Part shown: positions 11,476 to 23,599 of the stretch, in pieces
Layout: every line of letters begins with the position of its first letter
Position numbering within the stretch: the stretch's first letter is position 1
Assembly: GCA_011799875.1 (NCBI GenBank)
Contig: CM022301.1
Coordinates: 11,303,570-11,367,569, forward strand
Source of the DNA: Thinopyrum elongatum
Taxonomy: Eukaryota; Streptophyta; Magnoliopsida; Poales; Poaceae
DNA: 64,000 nucleotides
Reading direction: 5' to 3'
Notes under the pieces: model-generated
Seen by the model: the letters and a program-made list of their open reading frames with translations, nothing else
The model's database searches: none
What the model was told of the DNA's origin: nothing
Program-made: the position numbers and the translations under genes

Positions 11476-13920
11476 TTAAGCGGCAGGACGTCGAGCACCG
11501 CGGAGGTCGTCACCGCCAAGACCGCCAAAGCCCAGGTCATCACTGCTAGCGGCAGCGCTACCGCCAAGACCGCCTCCGCCTCCGCCTCCGTGGATCGGAG
11601 TGGTCGGGCTCCGTGACTCGGGAGTGCTGCGAAGACCACCGCCAACGGTAGATCCATCGGTTCCCTGGATGTTGAAAAGACATATTAACGGGATATATGA
11701 CTGTGTTGAAAGGCATGATATGCTTAGGGTGAATAGATTGGGGATGAACTAACCGGTGAGGGGCCAGCGTTCTGTGCCACAAACTCCTCAAAGGTCAGCA
11801 ACCTTGGTTGTGCTGGAGGACATTGTGCTGGTTGCAACTGAGGACACCTGCCGGCCGCCATTTCCTGAAAAGCGTGCTGCATTTGGCAATCCCTCTGCTC
11901 ATGGTATGCATAAAGCCTCTCATGCCACGCCATGGTCTCCTGGCGTGTGTTCTCCAGGTAGGCCTACGGTATGACATGATGGAACTCATAAAACTACTAA
12001 ATGCGGAAAATAAAGTGAGCAATGAAGATAAGAGGGAAAATACTTACAGATTGCCGCTCCTGAAAGAGGAACTGTGACTGTGCACTGGTCACTGGCGTGC
12101 TCGTGCGCTGGCTCAGGCTCGGGTCGATCCGACGGAGCTGTGTGTAGGAGATAGTAGGAGTGATCACAGCATCGAGAACCGCCGCCCGACCGTGCTCCTT
12201 CGGCCCCATGCCCACCACCACCCTATCGTCCAGATCCGCCGCAATGGGGTCAGGTGTGTCAGGATGTAACTTCAGATACCCTTCGGAGTAGGCCTTCTTC
12301 CTCCCCGCGGTCTTCTTGCCGTAGTACTTGGGCTCGCCAGGCTTGGGGTCCTTCCGCGTATGGGCAATCTCCCACGCCTGCATGTGTGAGAGCGGCCGCT
12401 TCAGTTTCTCCTCCTGCACCACCAAACAGAGATTAGTCATACATAAGAAAGTGATGGTAAATAGAAGAAGAAGAATGTTTAATGTGGTTAGTCATACATT
12501 AACTGCCTTGTGGAGATAGTGGTTTCGGTTTCCCTGAGCATGTACTCCCTCCTTCCCTCGGTTAGCCTTGTTTTTGATTCTCATAGCCGCCCAGGCTCCA
12601 GCCTCATCACACCAAAGATCCACCAATGCCGCCCAGGACTCATCTTTTCCATAACACCAATTTGGACACACCTACATAATGAAAGCATAATGGCATGTCA
12701 ACACGAAATGGTGAAATGTACCACAAGGTAATGAAAGCATAATGAAAAATCTTTTATACTTACCGCCAAGTACTCGTCCCTCTCCAAGGTAATGCCCATC
12801 CTCCGCGCTTCTTCCTTGGTCATCTTCACACTAAGATAGTCGTGGTAGTATGTCGAGATGGCCACATAGCGCACCTCGTACTGCATCTGGCGGGCCTTCT
12901 TCTTGCATTGGCGCAGCACGATCTGGTCCGCTTTGGCCCTGTGCTCCGGAAGAACTCGATAGAGTTTCTACAATCATGCATGAAACAAGAATGGAAGAAG
13001 CCATGAGTTAAATCATTCATGAAACTAGAATGGACTTGTGCTTCTGAAGAGAACTCACCCAGAAAGTAGTGATCACGGCCTTCGCATGGGTCTCATGGTC
13101 CGCGTGGAGGGCCGCTTCCCAGTGGTCCCAGCTCGTGGCCAAAACCCGACGGTCCGGGTGCCTGACTGGATCCGGACAATACAACCCCGGCCAGTATAAC
13201 TTCAGCAAGACGGTGATGAGGCCGTTGGGAATACGGACCCCTTTAGAATATATCCAGTTGCTGCAAAAGAATGAACTATTAGCATGTGACAAGCAAAATA
13301 AATAACAACCGGAATGAGCATGTGGCAAGCAAAATAATGAAATTATTATAAAGTGGCACTTACTCTTTCCCCGTGGGCTCAATGAGCCACTTCTGCTCCT
13401 CAGTAGCAGGAACCTGCTTTGGTAGCTTTGCGTTACCACGCGGCCACCCCTTGTTGTCAACCCCATTCCCGCCACCACCATCATCCCCGCCACCACCCTC
13501 CTCCTCGCCTGCCTCCCCCTCCCCAACCTCCTCCTCCTCCTCCTCCTCCTCGCCTGCCTCCTCCTCCACCTCCTCCTCGGCCCCATCCCGAACCTCCTCC
13601 TCCTCGTCGTCCTCCTCCTCCTCCTCCTCCTCGCCAGAGGGTACCTCACTAGAGGAGGGCCTCGAAGACAACACCCCTAAGTCGGTGAGGGTGCGCTCTT
13701 TCTGGCCGCGACCCCCTGTAGTTGCTCTCCCCCCACCACCTCGCCCTCTAGGGGCTCTCCCCCCGCCCCCTCCTCCTCTAGGGGCACCTCTCCCTCGACC
13801 TCCCTGTGAGGAGTCATCGTCAAGTAGCCGGGGGGGAGGATTACGTGCTCGACCACTCCGACTAGGCAGGCCGACGACCTTGCGTAGGAAACCCACGCCG
13901 TCGGCCTTCCCCTTGCCCAT
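11476..13920 (-). CDS. Second En/Spm CACTA protein (Transposase_24 family), open reading through seven exons
   Basis: Exons on the minus strand are 13920-13364, 13260-13059, 12967-12764, 12671-12498, 12413-12048, 11963-11754 and 11664-11476. All introns have GT..AG ends, and frame is kept at every junction, giving about 633 residues. The N-terminal exon is basic and Gly/Arg-rich, then strongly acidic (Glu runs at about residues 90-150). The middle matches the plant En/Spm 'Transposase_24' family in layout (NWIYSKG; LYWPGLYCPDP; a Cys/Lys/Arg-rich stretch; CPNWCYGKDESW; LKRPLSHMQAWEIAH). The C-terminus is Gly-rich. In En/Spm the second protein binds subterminal repeats and aids transposition; that role here is inference. 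No stop or frameshift is seen. Exon limits are predicted by eye. Confidence 0.82.
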
Positions 13921-16900
13921 GTTCCACGAACCTGCATTGGGTAAGGCAGATAATATACTTGTGTAGCTTGGGTAGCCGCAATGAAGAGATCGGCTCCAGC
14001 ATAGACGGTTGATGGTTTAACTTCTACCAAACCAATGGAAGGCGTATGTTTTACCCCCTCCCGCGGATCGAACCATCGGCATTTGAACACAGGCAGACTT
14101 AGGGTCTCGCGCCCCTGGCGGAATTTAACCTCGTATATATTTTGTACCCTTCCGTAGTAGTCTACTGAATTTTGACCGGGGGTGTACACTCCGGTATTTA
14201 TAGTTTTGGGATCGGGCCGGCTGTTCTGGTGCTCCTCTGTATGGAAGCGATACCCATTCACATCATACTTTTTACATGTCATGACGGCAGGGTCAAAACC
14301 CATGGAAACCCATCTCAATTCATCATCCATAGATATGTTCGGATCTTTTCCCTACAAGTATAATTGAAATTGCTGTGTGCATTAGTTCGGTTAACTAATA
14401 AATGTTGAACTAGGTATTTAATAGGGGAGTGTGGAAAATTACTTTCTTCATGAACCAAGCAACAAAATTTTTACGTCCAGGGTTTCCATGACAGAGAAGA
14501 GTAAGTGCCTCCGCCTCAGTAGGAGGATTCATTCCCGTCCATTCCTCTTGAACGAAATCACTAAAAAAAAGAAAAGCGGTGTTAGAGCGGGACTAAGTGA
14601 ACATAGAACATGATGATGTGGAAGACATAAAGGAATGGTGTAGTGGTATTACCTCATCCACACTTCCTCAACTTCCTTGATGTTGTGCAAGATATAGAAC
14701 ATGAGGTCCTCCCACTCTTGTCGTGGCATGTTATAAGATTTCGAGGCCCCAGCCCTCCCACCTTGCCCGTTGAATAGATGGAGCCTGGGTTGATACTTGG
14801 GCTCTTCTATATTGTATCGAGGCACCTTGTTATGCAGATGGGGAACGTGGTCTGGATAGTATGATGTCCTGAGGTCTGACACCTCCTCTAGGATAACTGC
14901 CTCAGCTATGGAAGCTTCAATCTTAGCTTTGTTTCCACATTTCCGTCGGAGATGCTTGTTCTGTCTCTCAGGGCCGTACTGCCAGCGATTCTGCACAGGC
15001 CCCCCCAACAATACCTCGTTCGCGAGGTGCAGAATGAGATGTGTCATCGGAGTAAAGAAGCCTGGCGGAAAGATCTTCTCTAGCTTGACTATCAACTCCG
15101 GTGCCTTCTTATGCAATTTTTCAATCACCTCTTTACTTACTTCTTTAGCACAGAGGGTGCGGAAGAAATGGCTTAGCTCGGCAAGCACTCGCCAGACATG
15201 CTCGGGGACATAGCCTCGAACCATCATCGGCATTATCCGCTCAATCCATACATGGTAGTCATGACTCTTCAGGCCGGTCACTTTGCCCGTTGAAAGATTG
15301 ACTCCCTTACTTATATTCGATGCATAACCATCGGTGAACTTCAAAATTTGTTTCAGCCAGATAAGTACTTCCTTTTTTTCTGGCGGTTTAAGGACAAAGT
15401 CAGCATCTGGCTTGAACCAGTTTTTTCGACCGCCTGTGGGAGGCTTCATGTTCAGACGTGGTCTATCACAAATTCTCTGTTGATCGGTTCTAGCTTTAAC
15501 GTCATCCTTCGTCTTATCACGAATGTTGAGGATCGTGCGGAAAAGGGACTCTGCCACATTCTTTTCGGTGTGCATCACATCTATGTTGTAAGGAAGTTTG
15601 AGGTCCTTGAAATAGGGAAGCTGCGAGAAGGGGGTAATGTGAGTCCAGTTGTGCGTCTCACCATATCCCTCGAAGCCTTTGGCTTTGGCTTTGGCTTTGC
15701 CTTTGACTTTAGGCTTGAGAGCTTTTAGCTGAGCAAGAACATCTGCTCCCGAAAATGTTGGAATCTCGGTTACTTCATGAACAACCCGGTCTTTCGTGAA
15801 GTTCTTCTTGTCTTCCCTGTCTGGATGGTCTGGAGGGAGGAACTGTCGATGCAGGTCAAAGGCTACATACTTGCCACCCTTACTCAGCCAAATCATTCGC
15901 AGAGCCTGCATGCACACTGGGCATGGCATCTTCCCACTTGTACACCATCCGCAGAATAGAGCATAGCCGGGAAAGTCATGCATGCAATAGTGCAACCAAA
16001 CTTTCATCAAGAAATTTCTCTGCAGATCCCGGTCGTATGTCAACCTCGGAAAGTACCAAGAATGATGCAAATCATCCACCAGCGGCTGCATAAACACACC
16101 CAATTGCTTCCCCGGGTATTCAGGCCCCGGAATGATGAGCGACAAGAACATGGTCTTGCGTTGCATTAGGGCACCGGGAGGAAGATTGAGCGGAATTACA
16201 AACACGGGCCAGCAGCTGTATGGATTGGACGACATACCATATGGATTGAACCCATCACCTGATATGGCTATTCTGACATTCCCAGCCTCGGCTGCTTCCT
16301 CAGGGTATTCTTCATCGAACGACTTCCATGCTTCGCCTTCCGATGGATGTATGATTTTTTTTGGATTATACCTTATACCTTCCTTGTGCCACTTCATCAT
16401 TTTGGCAGACTCCTTCGTGATGAAAAGGCGCTGCAGTCTTTTTATAAAATCAAGATGCCGAAGAACCTTAACGGGGATGGCTAGCTGCTTTTTCTCACCA
16501 TCCTCACCGACCACCTCAATGTACCGAGACGAACCGCACTGCCTACAGTACTTGTCATCCGCATACTCGTGCCTAAACAAAAGGCAATTCTTTGGGCAAA
16601 CATCTATTTTCTCATAATCCATAGAGAGTGCCTTCATGATTTTCTTTGTATCGTACATGCTTTTCGGCAGGTCATGACCCTCAGGGAGGCTGTTAGCCCA
16701 TACTCCCAGGAATGCTTCGAAGCATTTCTGGCTACAGCCGTACTCAGCCTTCACTGCAATCAGTTGCGAGATGGCATCCAGCTGAGATATTTTTGCACCC
16801 GCATAAAGAGGTTTCTTCGACGAGGCCAAGACCTCCAAGAAGGCCTTTGCGGTTCCCTCCGGCTCCTCCAGTTCATTCTCTCAAGGTGTCGCATTTGCCG

Positions 16901-17264
16901 TTTCTGCAACAATGACATCATCTAGCATGTCCCTGACCCCGTCGTCCTCATATCCATCGATGCGTTGTCGCATCACCTCCTCTCTACCACGGTCCTGCTC
17001 GGCTATGTTTATCGGCGGCATGTCAAAGTTTGGCATATATCCGTGCATGCGAAGGTGCTCAGTCATGTCCTTCTGATTTCTACGGTGACGTCTGGCACAT
17101 CTCGCACAGGGGTATGGTGGGATAATTCTCATTGGCCTACGGAATATCTCCTTCAAATACACATCGGTTTTCGCGATCCACTCTGGTGTTACTCGATTCC
17201 GACGGATAAAGCCACTGTACATCCACTGATTATCTGCCATCCTCTGCTTTTTTGCAAGCCACAC
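13677..17264 (-). pseudogene. CACTA transposase (TNP2 type), one in-frame stop
   Basis: Exons 17264-14653, 14560-14443 and 14351-13932 (or open to 13677) join in frame through GT..AG introns. Domains in order: Transpos_assoc (MADNQWMYSG; YPCARC), Transposase_21 (CPKNCLLFRHEY; GDGFNPYG; QPLVDDLHHSW; DVMHTEKNVAESLF), DUF4218 (HVWRVLAELSHFFR; GPVQNRWQYGPER) and, in the last exon, DUF4216 (GYRFHTEEHQNSRPDPKTIN; FIAATQATQVYYLPYP). Acidic residues expected of the DDE site are present. A TGA at 16881-16883 splits the frame between the first two domains; the likely original is CGA. The 3' end is unclear: beyond 13932 it overlaps the first exon of the next gene in another frame. Alternative starts are 17264 and 17240. 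Confidence 0.9.
16881..16883 (-). other. Premature TGA in the CACTA transposase
   Basis: The frame on either side is continuous (2232 bases, 744 codons, from this stop to the lowest codon of the main frame), so this single TGA is the only visible lesion in the first exon. The codon context (ACA CCT TGA GAG AAT GAA) fits CGA to TGA. Confidence 0.85.
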
Positions 17265-18590
17265 AACATAATTAAGGATTCATTTAAATTAATCACATCA
17301 AATTTTCATTTTCTACCGCGTTGAATCCACCTACATCTCTAATAGGTAAAGATGGGTCCTAATCCCACCCAAGGATGTGTAGATTGAGTACGTTCTCCAG
17401 TCTACCCCGTTTCGAGACAAAATTTCGGCAGCACCTCCCCACTGTTCTCCAGATACACGTCTCGGCTAATAGCCGAGAGAATGTGCTCCGGAGAACAACG
17501 GGGAGGCGCCGCCGAAATTTTGTCTCGAAACGGGGTAGAGCATGAAGAACGTACCTAATCTACACATCCTCGGGCTGTTCGTGGAAAACGCTGGACAATC
17601 CGAAAAAGCTGCGGTGATAAATATGCAATTGAATGCATATTTATCGATGCAACCATTTCGGACGGGAGACGCCTAGGTTACGCGACTTGACTTTAGTATG
17701 AAATCTAGTGACCTGAAAAAAGCGGACGAGGTGATGGAATTGTTGCTCACCCTAGGATGTAGAGGATGTAGTCGATCAGTGGAGGGACGATCGTGGACCA
17801 ACACCTCCAACGTCGACGATCACTCAACGAAGATGGAACACCACAAATCCTGTAAATTCCATCGACTGAAAACAGATTAGGTCAACACCTCAAATTAAGC
17901 ATTGGCACTACATTCTGAATCAACATGAAACAACATCTCAAATTGTGAAAAAAGCTTCATTAACTATTTTAGAAACTAAGTGTCTCAAATTGCTTCTTAT
18001 GAATCAACATGACAAATAATATATATTGTAATATTTTTATATTTTGCAGAAAAGAAAATCATCCGACTAGTTAATGTTGTAAAGCCATTCTCCTAGGTAC
18101 TCAACTTGTAGAAAGTAGTAAGCTTTTTGCCTAGGGTTGCAGCAAATAAGAAGATAGATTGGTCGGATGGTCTAGCAGTAGTAGTTTACTTCTACAAGGG
18201 TCCTAGTTAGAACTTAAAAGAGAAGCACATCAGCAAGCCATGAAGCTACCACTCTCAAACCTGATCTGGCTCGGTCTCAAGACATTGGAGAAGCCGGTTC
18301 GGTGCCAGTTTTTTAAGCCATATTAGTAATAAATACTCCAATCAATAGATAAAAAATTGTAATAAAATACATAGTAACCAAAAACTACAAATATACTAGA
18401 AACAAGCATGATGTGTCTTAGGTTCACAACAAACCGACTACCGCAAAAATCCTTCATTAAAAATCATGTGTTTGGATCACTCTGACCCTACATGAAAGGG
18501 AGGGGAGGGGGAGGGCGCTTACAGCCTCCTGGTGGCACGGGCCGGCGTCGCGGGGGGGCGGGGCGGCGGCTGCGCTGGCGGGGAAGAGGC
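17265..18590. other. CACTA 5' flanking region, no gene seen
   Basis: Upstream of the transposase the sequence is mostly AT-rich without a convincing ORF. It contains an imperfect inverted repeat: TACCCCGTTTCGAGACAAAATTT near 17403-17426 against its complement near 17515-17540, with AATGTGCTCCGGAGAACA in between. The element's promoter should lie here, but I cannot place it. Confidence 0.5.
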
Positions 18591-18900
18591 GACCGGCCCG
18601 GGCGGTGGCGGGGACGGGGCGGCCCTTGCGGTGGCAGGGACGGGGCGGCGGCGGCGCTGGCGGGGAAGAGGCGACCGGCCCGGGCGGTGGCGGGGACGGG
18701 GCGGCCGGCCCGGGCGGTGGCGGGGACGGGGCGGCCGGCCCGGGCGGTGGCGGGGACGAGGCGGCGGCGGCTGGCCGGAGCAAGCGGCGGCAGGCCGGCG
18801 CGGGTGGGTCGCGGGGCGGCGGCGGCGCGTTAGCAGCGAGAGGTGGGTCGCGCGGGTGGGTCGAATGACTCTGGCAGCGAGCGGTGGTGGGGCGCTCAAT
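18590..18900. repeat. GC-rich 30 bp minisatellite
   Basis: GGCCCGGGCGGTGGCGGGGA followed by CGGGGCGGCC repeats three to four times (best copies about 18676-18770), with degenerate copies around it. Gly- or Pro-rich frames open on both strands (for example minus 18457-18978) and are explained by composition. A CpG-rich block 1.3 kb upstream of the transposase could form part of the CACTA promoter; this is inference. Confidence 0.7.
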
Positions 18901-18909
18901 CCGGATAAG

Positions 18910-19012
18910 GTCAGGGCTATGCCGACGGTTAGGCCGTCGGCATAGCCCTGGCCTTATCAGGTCGGGCCACGTGGCCACCTATGCCGACAGTTAAGCCGTA
19001 GGCATAGGTTTT
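18910..19012. repeat. Internal TATGCCGACGGTTAGGCCGTCGGCATA pair
   Basis: An internal copy of the CACTA subterminal motif in head-to-head arrangement (18917-18946), followed by a degraded second pair (about 18979-19006). It lies 2 kb inside the right end. Confidence 0.7.
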
Positions 19013-19359
19013 TTTTAATGTTTTTTAATTACTTTAACTATAATTTATTTTTTAAATGTTCTATTTTTTAAAATATATCAACTCTCACTCCTCTCCTAAG
19101 ACCCTGTGCGATATTTTTGTTTCATAGACGCACCTTGACCAGACTAAAACCTAACCGACGCGCACGATTCCTCTCTTCAAGTGACGGCGACAATGCCATC
19201 CGTGGAGGGGGGCCACACCCCGGAGCCCCAAGACGAACATGTGAGCATGCCACATCACTTTCACACATACAAGAGGACCTGGTGTGGTGTTTCGGTGGCA
19301 TTGCCGCACCCGGAAGCCCCACCGACCGGACTAACCCTAGCACCGTTGACCCGGCGATC

Positions 19360-20515
19360 TAGCCCTTTGACTTTGGCCGGACATGCTTTGACTAGTGGAC
19401 TCTTTCACTTGGTTGCGATATGTCAACCCATAGGAACATCACCGAACACGGTCTGGACCCAAGCCGCCAGTACACCCGTCCCGTCTAACCCTGCGAGAGT
19501 TGACCGGGCATAGCTACGCCTTTGACTTTCGCCGCACGGGGTTTGACCGATGGACATTTTCACCTGGGTGTGATAGCCCAGCACATAGGTACACTTCGGA
19601 TCAAGGTCCGGATACAACCCACCGCAAGATTCCCTCCGTTACTGCCCGACGTGGCCATTCCCCCCCTCCGTGCGACGGCGGCGGCGACGTCGGTGAGGGA
19701 GGTCACACCACTGAGCACCGTGCCGGGTGCTTGCACCTGCCACCGCACTTCCGGACATGTAGGAGGGCCCAGCTAAAGACCTGTTGGCATAGCTACCCCC
19801 AAACTACACCCGTCCCGTCTAACCCTGGAACCATTGACCGGGCGGTCTACGCCTTTGACTTTCGCCGGACGGGGTTTGACCGATGGACATTTTCACCTGG
19901 GTGTGATAGCCAAGCACATAGGTACACTTCGGATCAAGGTCCGGGCACAACCCACCGCAAGATTCCCTCCGTTACTGCCCGATGTGGCCGTTCCCCCCTC
20001 CGCGCGACGGCGGCGGCGACGTCGGTGAGCGGGGTCACACCACGGAGCCGCGTGCCGGGTGCTTGCACCTGTCACCGCACTTCCGGACATGTAGGAGGGC
20101 CCAGCTAAAGACCCGGCGGCATAGCTACCCCCCAAACTACACCCGTCCCGTCTAACCCTGCGAGAGTTGACCGGGCGGTCTACGCCTTTGACTTTCGCCG
20201 CACGGGTTTGACCGATGGACATTTTCACCTGGGTGTGATAGCCCAGCACATAGGTACACTTCGGATCAAGGTCCGGACACAACCCACCGCAAGATTCCCT
20301 CCGTTACTTGCCCGATGTGGCTGTCCCCCCCCCCCCCTCCCCCCCCCCCGCCCCCCCCCCCCCCCCCACGGAGCCCGTGCTTGCACCCGCCACCGCACTT
20401 CCGGACGTTTAGGAGGGCCCGGAGAAAGACCTGGCGGCATATGTAGCACCAAATTAAACAATACCCGTCCCGCCTAACCCTGCGAGAGTTGACGGGGCGG
20501 TAAACTGGGCCCAAG
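19360..20515. repeat. About 332 bp tandem repeat, three to four copies
   Basis: GCCTTTGACTTTCGCC recurs at about 19519, 19851 and 20185, with an older copy near 19366. Each unit contains GACCGATGGACATTTTCACC, CATAGGTACACTTCGGATCA and a CGACGGCGGCGGCGACGTC block. The frames that open here (for example plus 19500-20108) are by-products of the repeat. Internal tandem arrays are common in grass CACTA elements. Confidence 0.85.
20324..20368. repeat. Interrupted poly-C tract
   Basis: About 45 bases of nearly uninterrupted C replace the CGACGGCGGCGGCG segment of the 332 bp repeat's last copy. Length in such tracts is error-prone in sequencing. Confidence 0.85.
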
Positions 20516-20624
20516 AGACACGCGTGGTGTATCTATGTATAGATAAGGCACAATTTAATTAATGAAATTTTTTTGAAAAAAAATATTATATTTTAAAAAA
20601 AATTAATAAAAAAAATATACGTAG

Positions 20625-21085
20625 ATATGCCGTATATATGCCGACGGTTATGCCGTCGGCATAGCTCCATGCCACGTCATCTATCCGCGGCATCGTGGGC
20701 CCAGAGATATGCCGACGGCATAACCGTCGGCATAGCTCCGGGCCCACGGTGCCGCGGATCGATGACGTGTCACTGTGAGGTATGCCGACGGCCGACGTTA
20801 GGGCCGTCGGCATATGTTTGACGGCGTGAACCCGCCGGCTGTGCCAGGGCCACCAAGGCCACCTCTATGCCGACGGCCAAACTATGCCTACAGCTGCCGT
20901 AGGCATATATATTTGTATGCCGACGGCCTTTCTATGCCTACGGCCCCCGTCGGCATAGATGGAGGTATGCCGACGGCTTTCCTACGCCTACGGTTTTCCA
21001 TAGGCCGTCGGCATAGCTCCCTCTATGCCGACGGGAGCCGTCGGCATATATAAGGCCGTAGGCATATAAGGTTATTCTGGTAGTG
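20625..21085. repeat. Right CACTA subterminal repeat region and terminal repeat
   Basis: Dense TATGCCGACGG / CCGTCGGCATA motifs, many head-to-head, end in ATTCTGGTAGTG at 21085. This mirrors the left end. Confidence 0.88.
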
Positions 21086-23595
21086 TCGATCCTGTCGACT
21101 TCACACTAGGCGATCTCGCATCCGCGATCTCATCCAGAATGAACAAACCGTCAGGTCTAAAAAGAATGACCTCCATCGTCGGATCATAACGCAAGGGCCT
21201 CCGACCTAATGGTCTATACCGCGCCGTGGTACCTGACGGACGGGCATGCGGCCCGCTGTCCCCGTTTTTCGGCCTACATCAACATACCAGAGGCCGCGCT
21301 AATATCTGACACACATCGGGCAGCCCGATGGATAGGCACGCAACACGCCGTTCCCGCGGTCCGGTCTACATCGACAATCTAGCAGCCGCACCAGCGTCCG
21401 ACCGCACCGTCAGGGCCTCACCACATGCGCGTCAACATGCGGCATCGGCCAATCCAAACCTTGCCGCAAGCCGGCTCGATGGCTCCACCACACTGCTTAC
21501 GGATCCGGGTGCCATCTATTTATTTATTAATTTTTATTCTTCTCATCTATAATAATGAGAAATTTTTCTGCTAGTACAACTCCTTGTACGCAGAATAATC
21601 AATCACAATCGGGACGTTCCCCGCATTGCCGAGCCCGCCTCGACGCACCATCTCTGCGGACTCAGGCCTACTGACCCAGTCAGCTCCGGTCCGAGGGCTC
21701 CGCTTGCGACATTTGGCTCAACAAATTTCATCGCATCATCACCACGTGGACTCCCACGACCAAGTCTGACTTCGCTGCACCCGGCCCGGGGGCTCCGGCC
21801 TCGCCGCGTGCGGCTCGAGGGCTCCTACTCGATGTTTTATGACAAGTACTACCTTCTGCAGATAAATCCACTATGCCCCTGTCGCATCGTTGGTTCGCCG
21901 CTCCGGCCTCATCGTGCAACATCACCGCGTGACCGCATCATGCATGCCTCACTGTGTGATCTCATCGTGCGGGCCTCACCGCTCCGGCCTCATCACCCGA
22001 TGAACTCGGGCTACACTGCGCGAGCTTCCACGCGTGAACCTAAAACCATAAACCTCGCCGCAACCGGCTCGAGGGCTTCGCCTCACCTCTTATGGACACG
22101 TGCACTATTTACTTATTCATTTATTTTTCCCATCCATGTCGAATTTTATGACAAATTTTTTCTGCCAGTATACTCTGTACGCAGATTACAATTAGGACGC
22201 ATGTCACGTCACTAAGTTGGCCTCCTCGCTTCATGAGCATGGAGCTCGCCACCCTCACGCCTGCTCCGCATGTCTACACTGACCTCACCACGAGCGGCTC
22301 GAGGGCTCCAGTTTCGACACGCCTAGCACTACAAGGCGCCCATAATGGGGGCTCCGGCTTGCCGCCTGCGGCTAAGAGCGCAGTATATATATATATATCA
22401 TTATTTTGCTTCCGCGTATTAATTCCTATGCGAATTTTTTCTTCTACTTGCACTGCCTGATGTATGCAGATAAATAGGTGACCGCTCCACGCTTTCACCT
22501 TGCTGAGCCGACATCATCGCTCTATCTACGCCAACTCCAACGGCCACCGCCACCTCGCTGCATCCGGTTTGAGGGCTCCGCCCCACCATGACAGGTTTGC
22601 GGGCTCATACTTCATCGCCTCGACGGCTCGACTAACGTCACCAATGCCATGAGCATACAAAGCTAAGTGATTTCCATGCTTAAAGCTACACATTTTACTC
22701 TATCACGAGTTCCGTATTCTATGAGTCATCTGAGCACCGCTCGATTTCTACTCACACCACACCCACCGGGTGAGCTGCATCTCAGCACATTATCAAACAA
22801 AAAATATGACCTTTAACACAAGGAATAAAAAGATTACTAAACATAAGGACAACTCTAGAGGTGCTATTGCCGGATGGCCCAAAGCTGAGACACTATAGAC
22901 TGATCACCTTGTGCTCAGTGGGAGGCTAAATCCAGCAATCTATCTAGAGACCGCGCCCTGGGGGCTGATCCTAAAATGACCCCTCTGACGCCTGACAAGA
23001 TTAGCTCGGAGGCTGCATCAAAAGGGATCCTTCTGAGGCCAGACCCATGGGGCAGTATCCTAGTTATCGACCCCCCTGGTTTACGACCTTGGGCTGCATC
23101 ACGTAACAAACTTTCATGAACCCCTTGGGATAGACAAATTGTGGATGAACAAACGTACCTCTTTGCTGTTGGACTCGGGGGCTGCATCGCTCTACATGGA
23201 CCTCCCCGCCGCTCCACACAAAGGCTGCATCGTACGTTCCAGCTTTTTGCTCCGGACCCTTATGGTGCTTCAAAGGGGATCTCTGTTCCTGACAGGAACA
23301 GAGGCACTTCACCATCTCTATGGCATAAACAACAGAATATATCTCAACTAAAATCAACGCGAACTCCATTCCGTCAGGAATGGGCGCCAACTCGATTACG
23401 GCGAACAAACAACAATGCGATCTCCATTTCCATCAGGGATGAGGGCACACAAACGCCTATACGGCAACATAACAAAATAACTTCATGAGTAATGCTTTAC
23501 AAAAAGTTTTACATTACATATGCATGTAAACATCCACTTGGTATCCAGTGTATGAGAAAATGCAATTGCAAGTCTGCCTTGTTTTTCTGACCTTA
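21086..23595. other. Gypsy 1 interior right of the CACTA, no gene seen
   Basis: The sequence is rich in phrases such as GGCTCGAGGGCTCCG and CCTCACCGC typical of untranslated Gypsy interior. Short open frames carry no recognisable domain. It belongs to the non-coding body of the retrotransposon. Confidence 0.6.
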
Positions 23596-23599
23596 CGGG

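Larger units (their letters stand above)
10510..21085 (-). mobile_element. Complete CACTA transposon with two genes
   Basis: The left end reads CACTACCGGAAT and the right end, reverse-complemented, CACTACCAGAAT, giving near-identical CACTA terminal repeats. They are flanked by the perfect 3 bp target duplication TCG (10507-10509 and 21086-21088). Both ends carry dense subterminal repeats of TATGCCGACGGC / GCCGTCGGCATA. Both genes are on the minus strand: the TNP2-type transposase and the second En/Spm protein. At 10,576 bp it is typical in size for an autonomous grass CACTA. It lies entirely inside Gypsy 1, so it is the younger insertion. Confidence 0.93.

Noticed and set aside
13373..13966. 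Ser/Pro-rich 197-codon plus frame
   Set aside because: It is antisense to the Glu/Gly-rich first exon of the second CACTA gene.
18457..18978. Pro-rich minus-strand and Gly-rich plus-strand frames
   Set aside because: All are products of the 30 bp GC-rich minisatellite; several phases are open at once.
19500..20282. 202-codon plus frame and 129-codon minus frame
   Set aside because: They follow the 332 bp tandem repeat, whose period is not a multiple of three, and have no domain.
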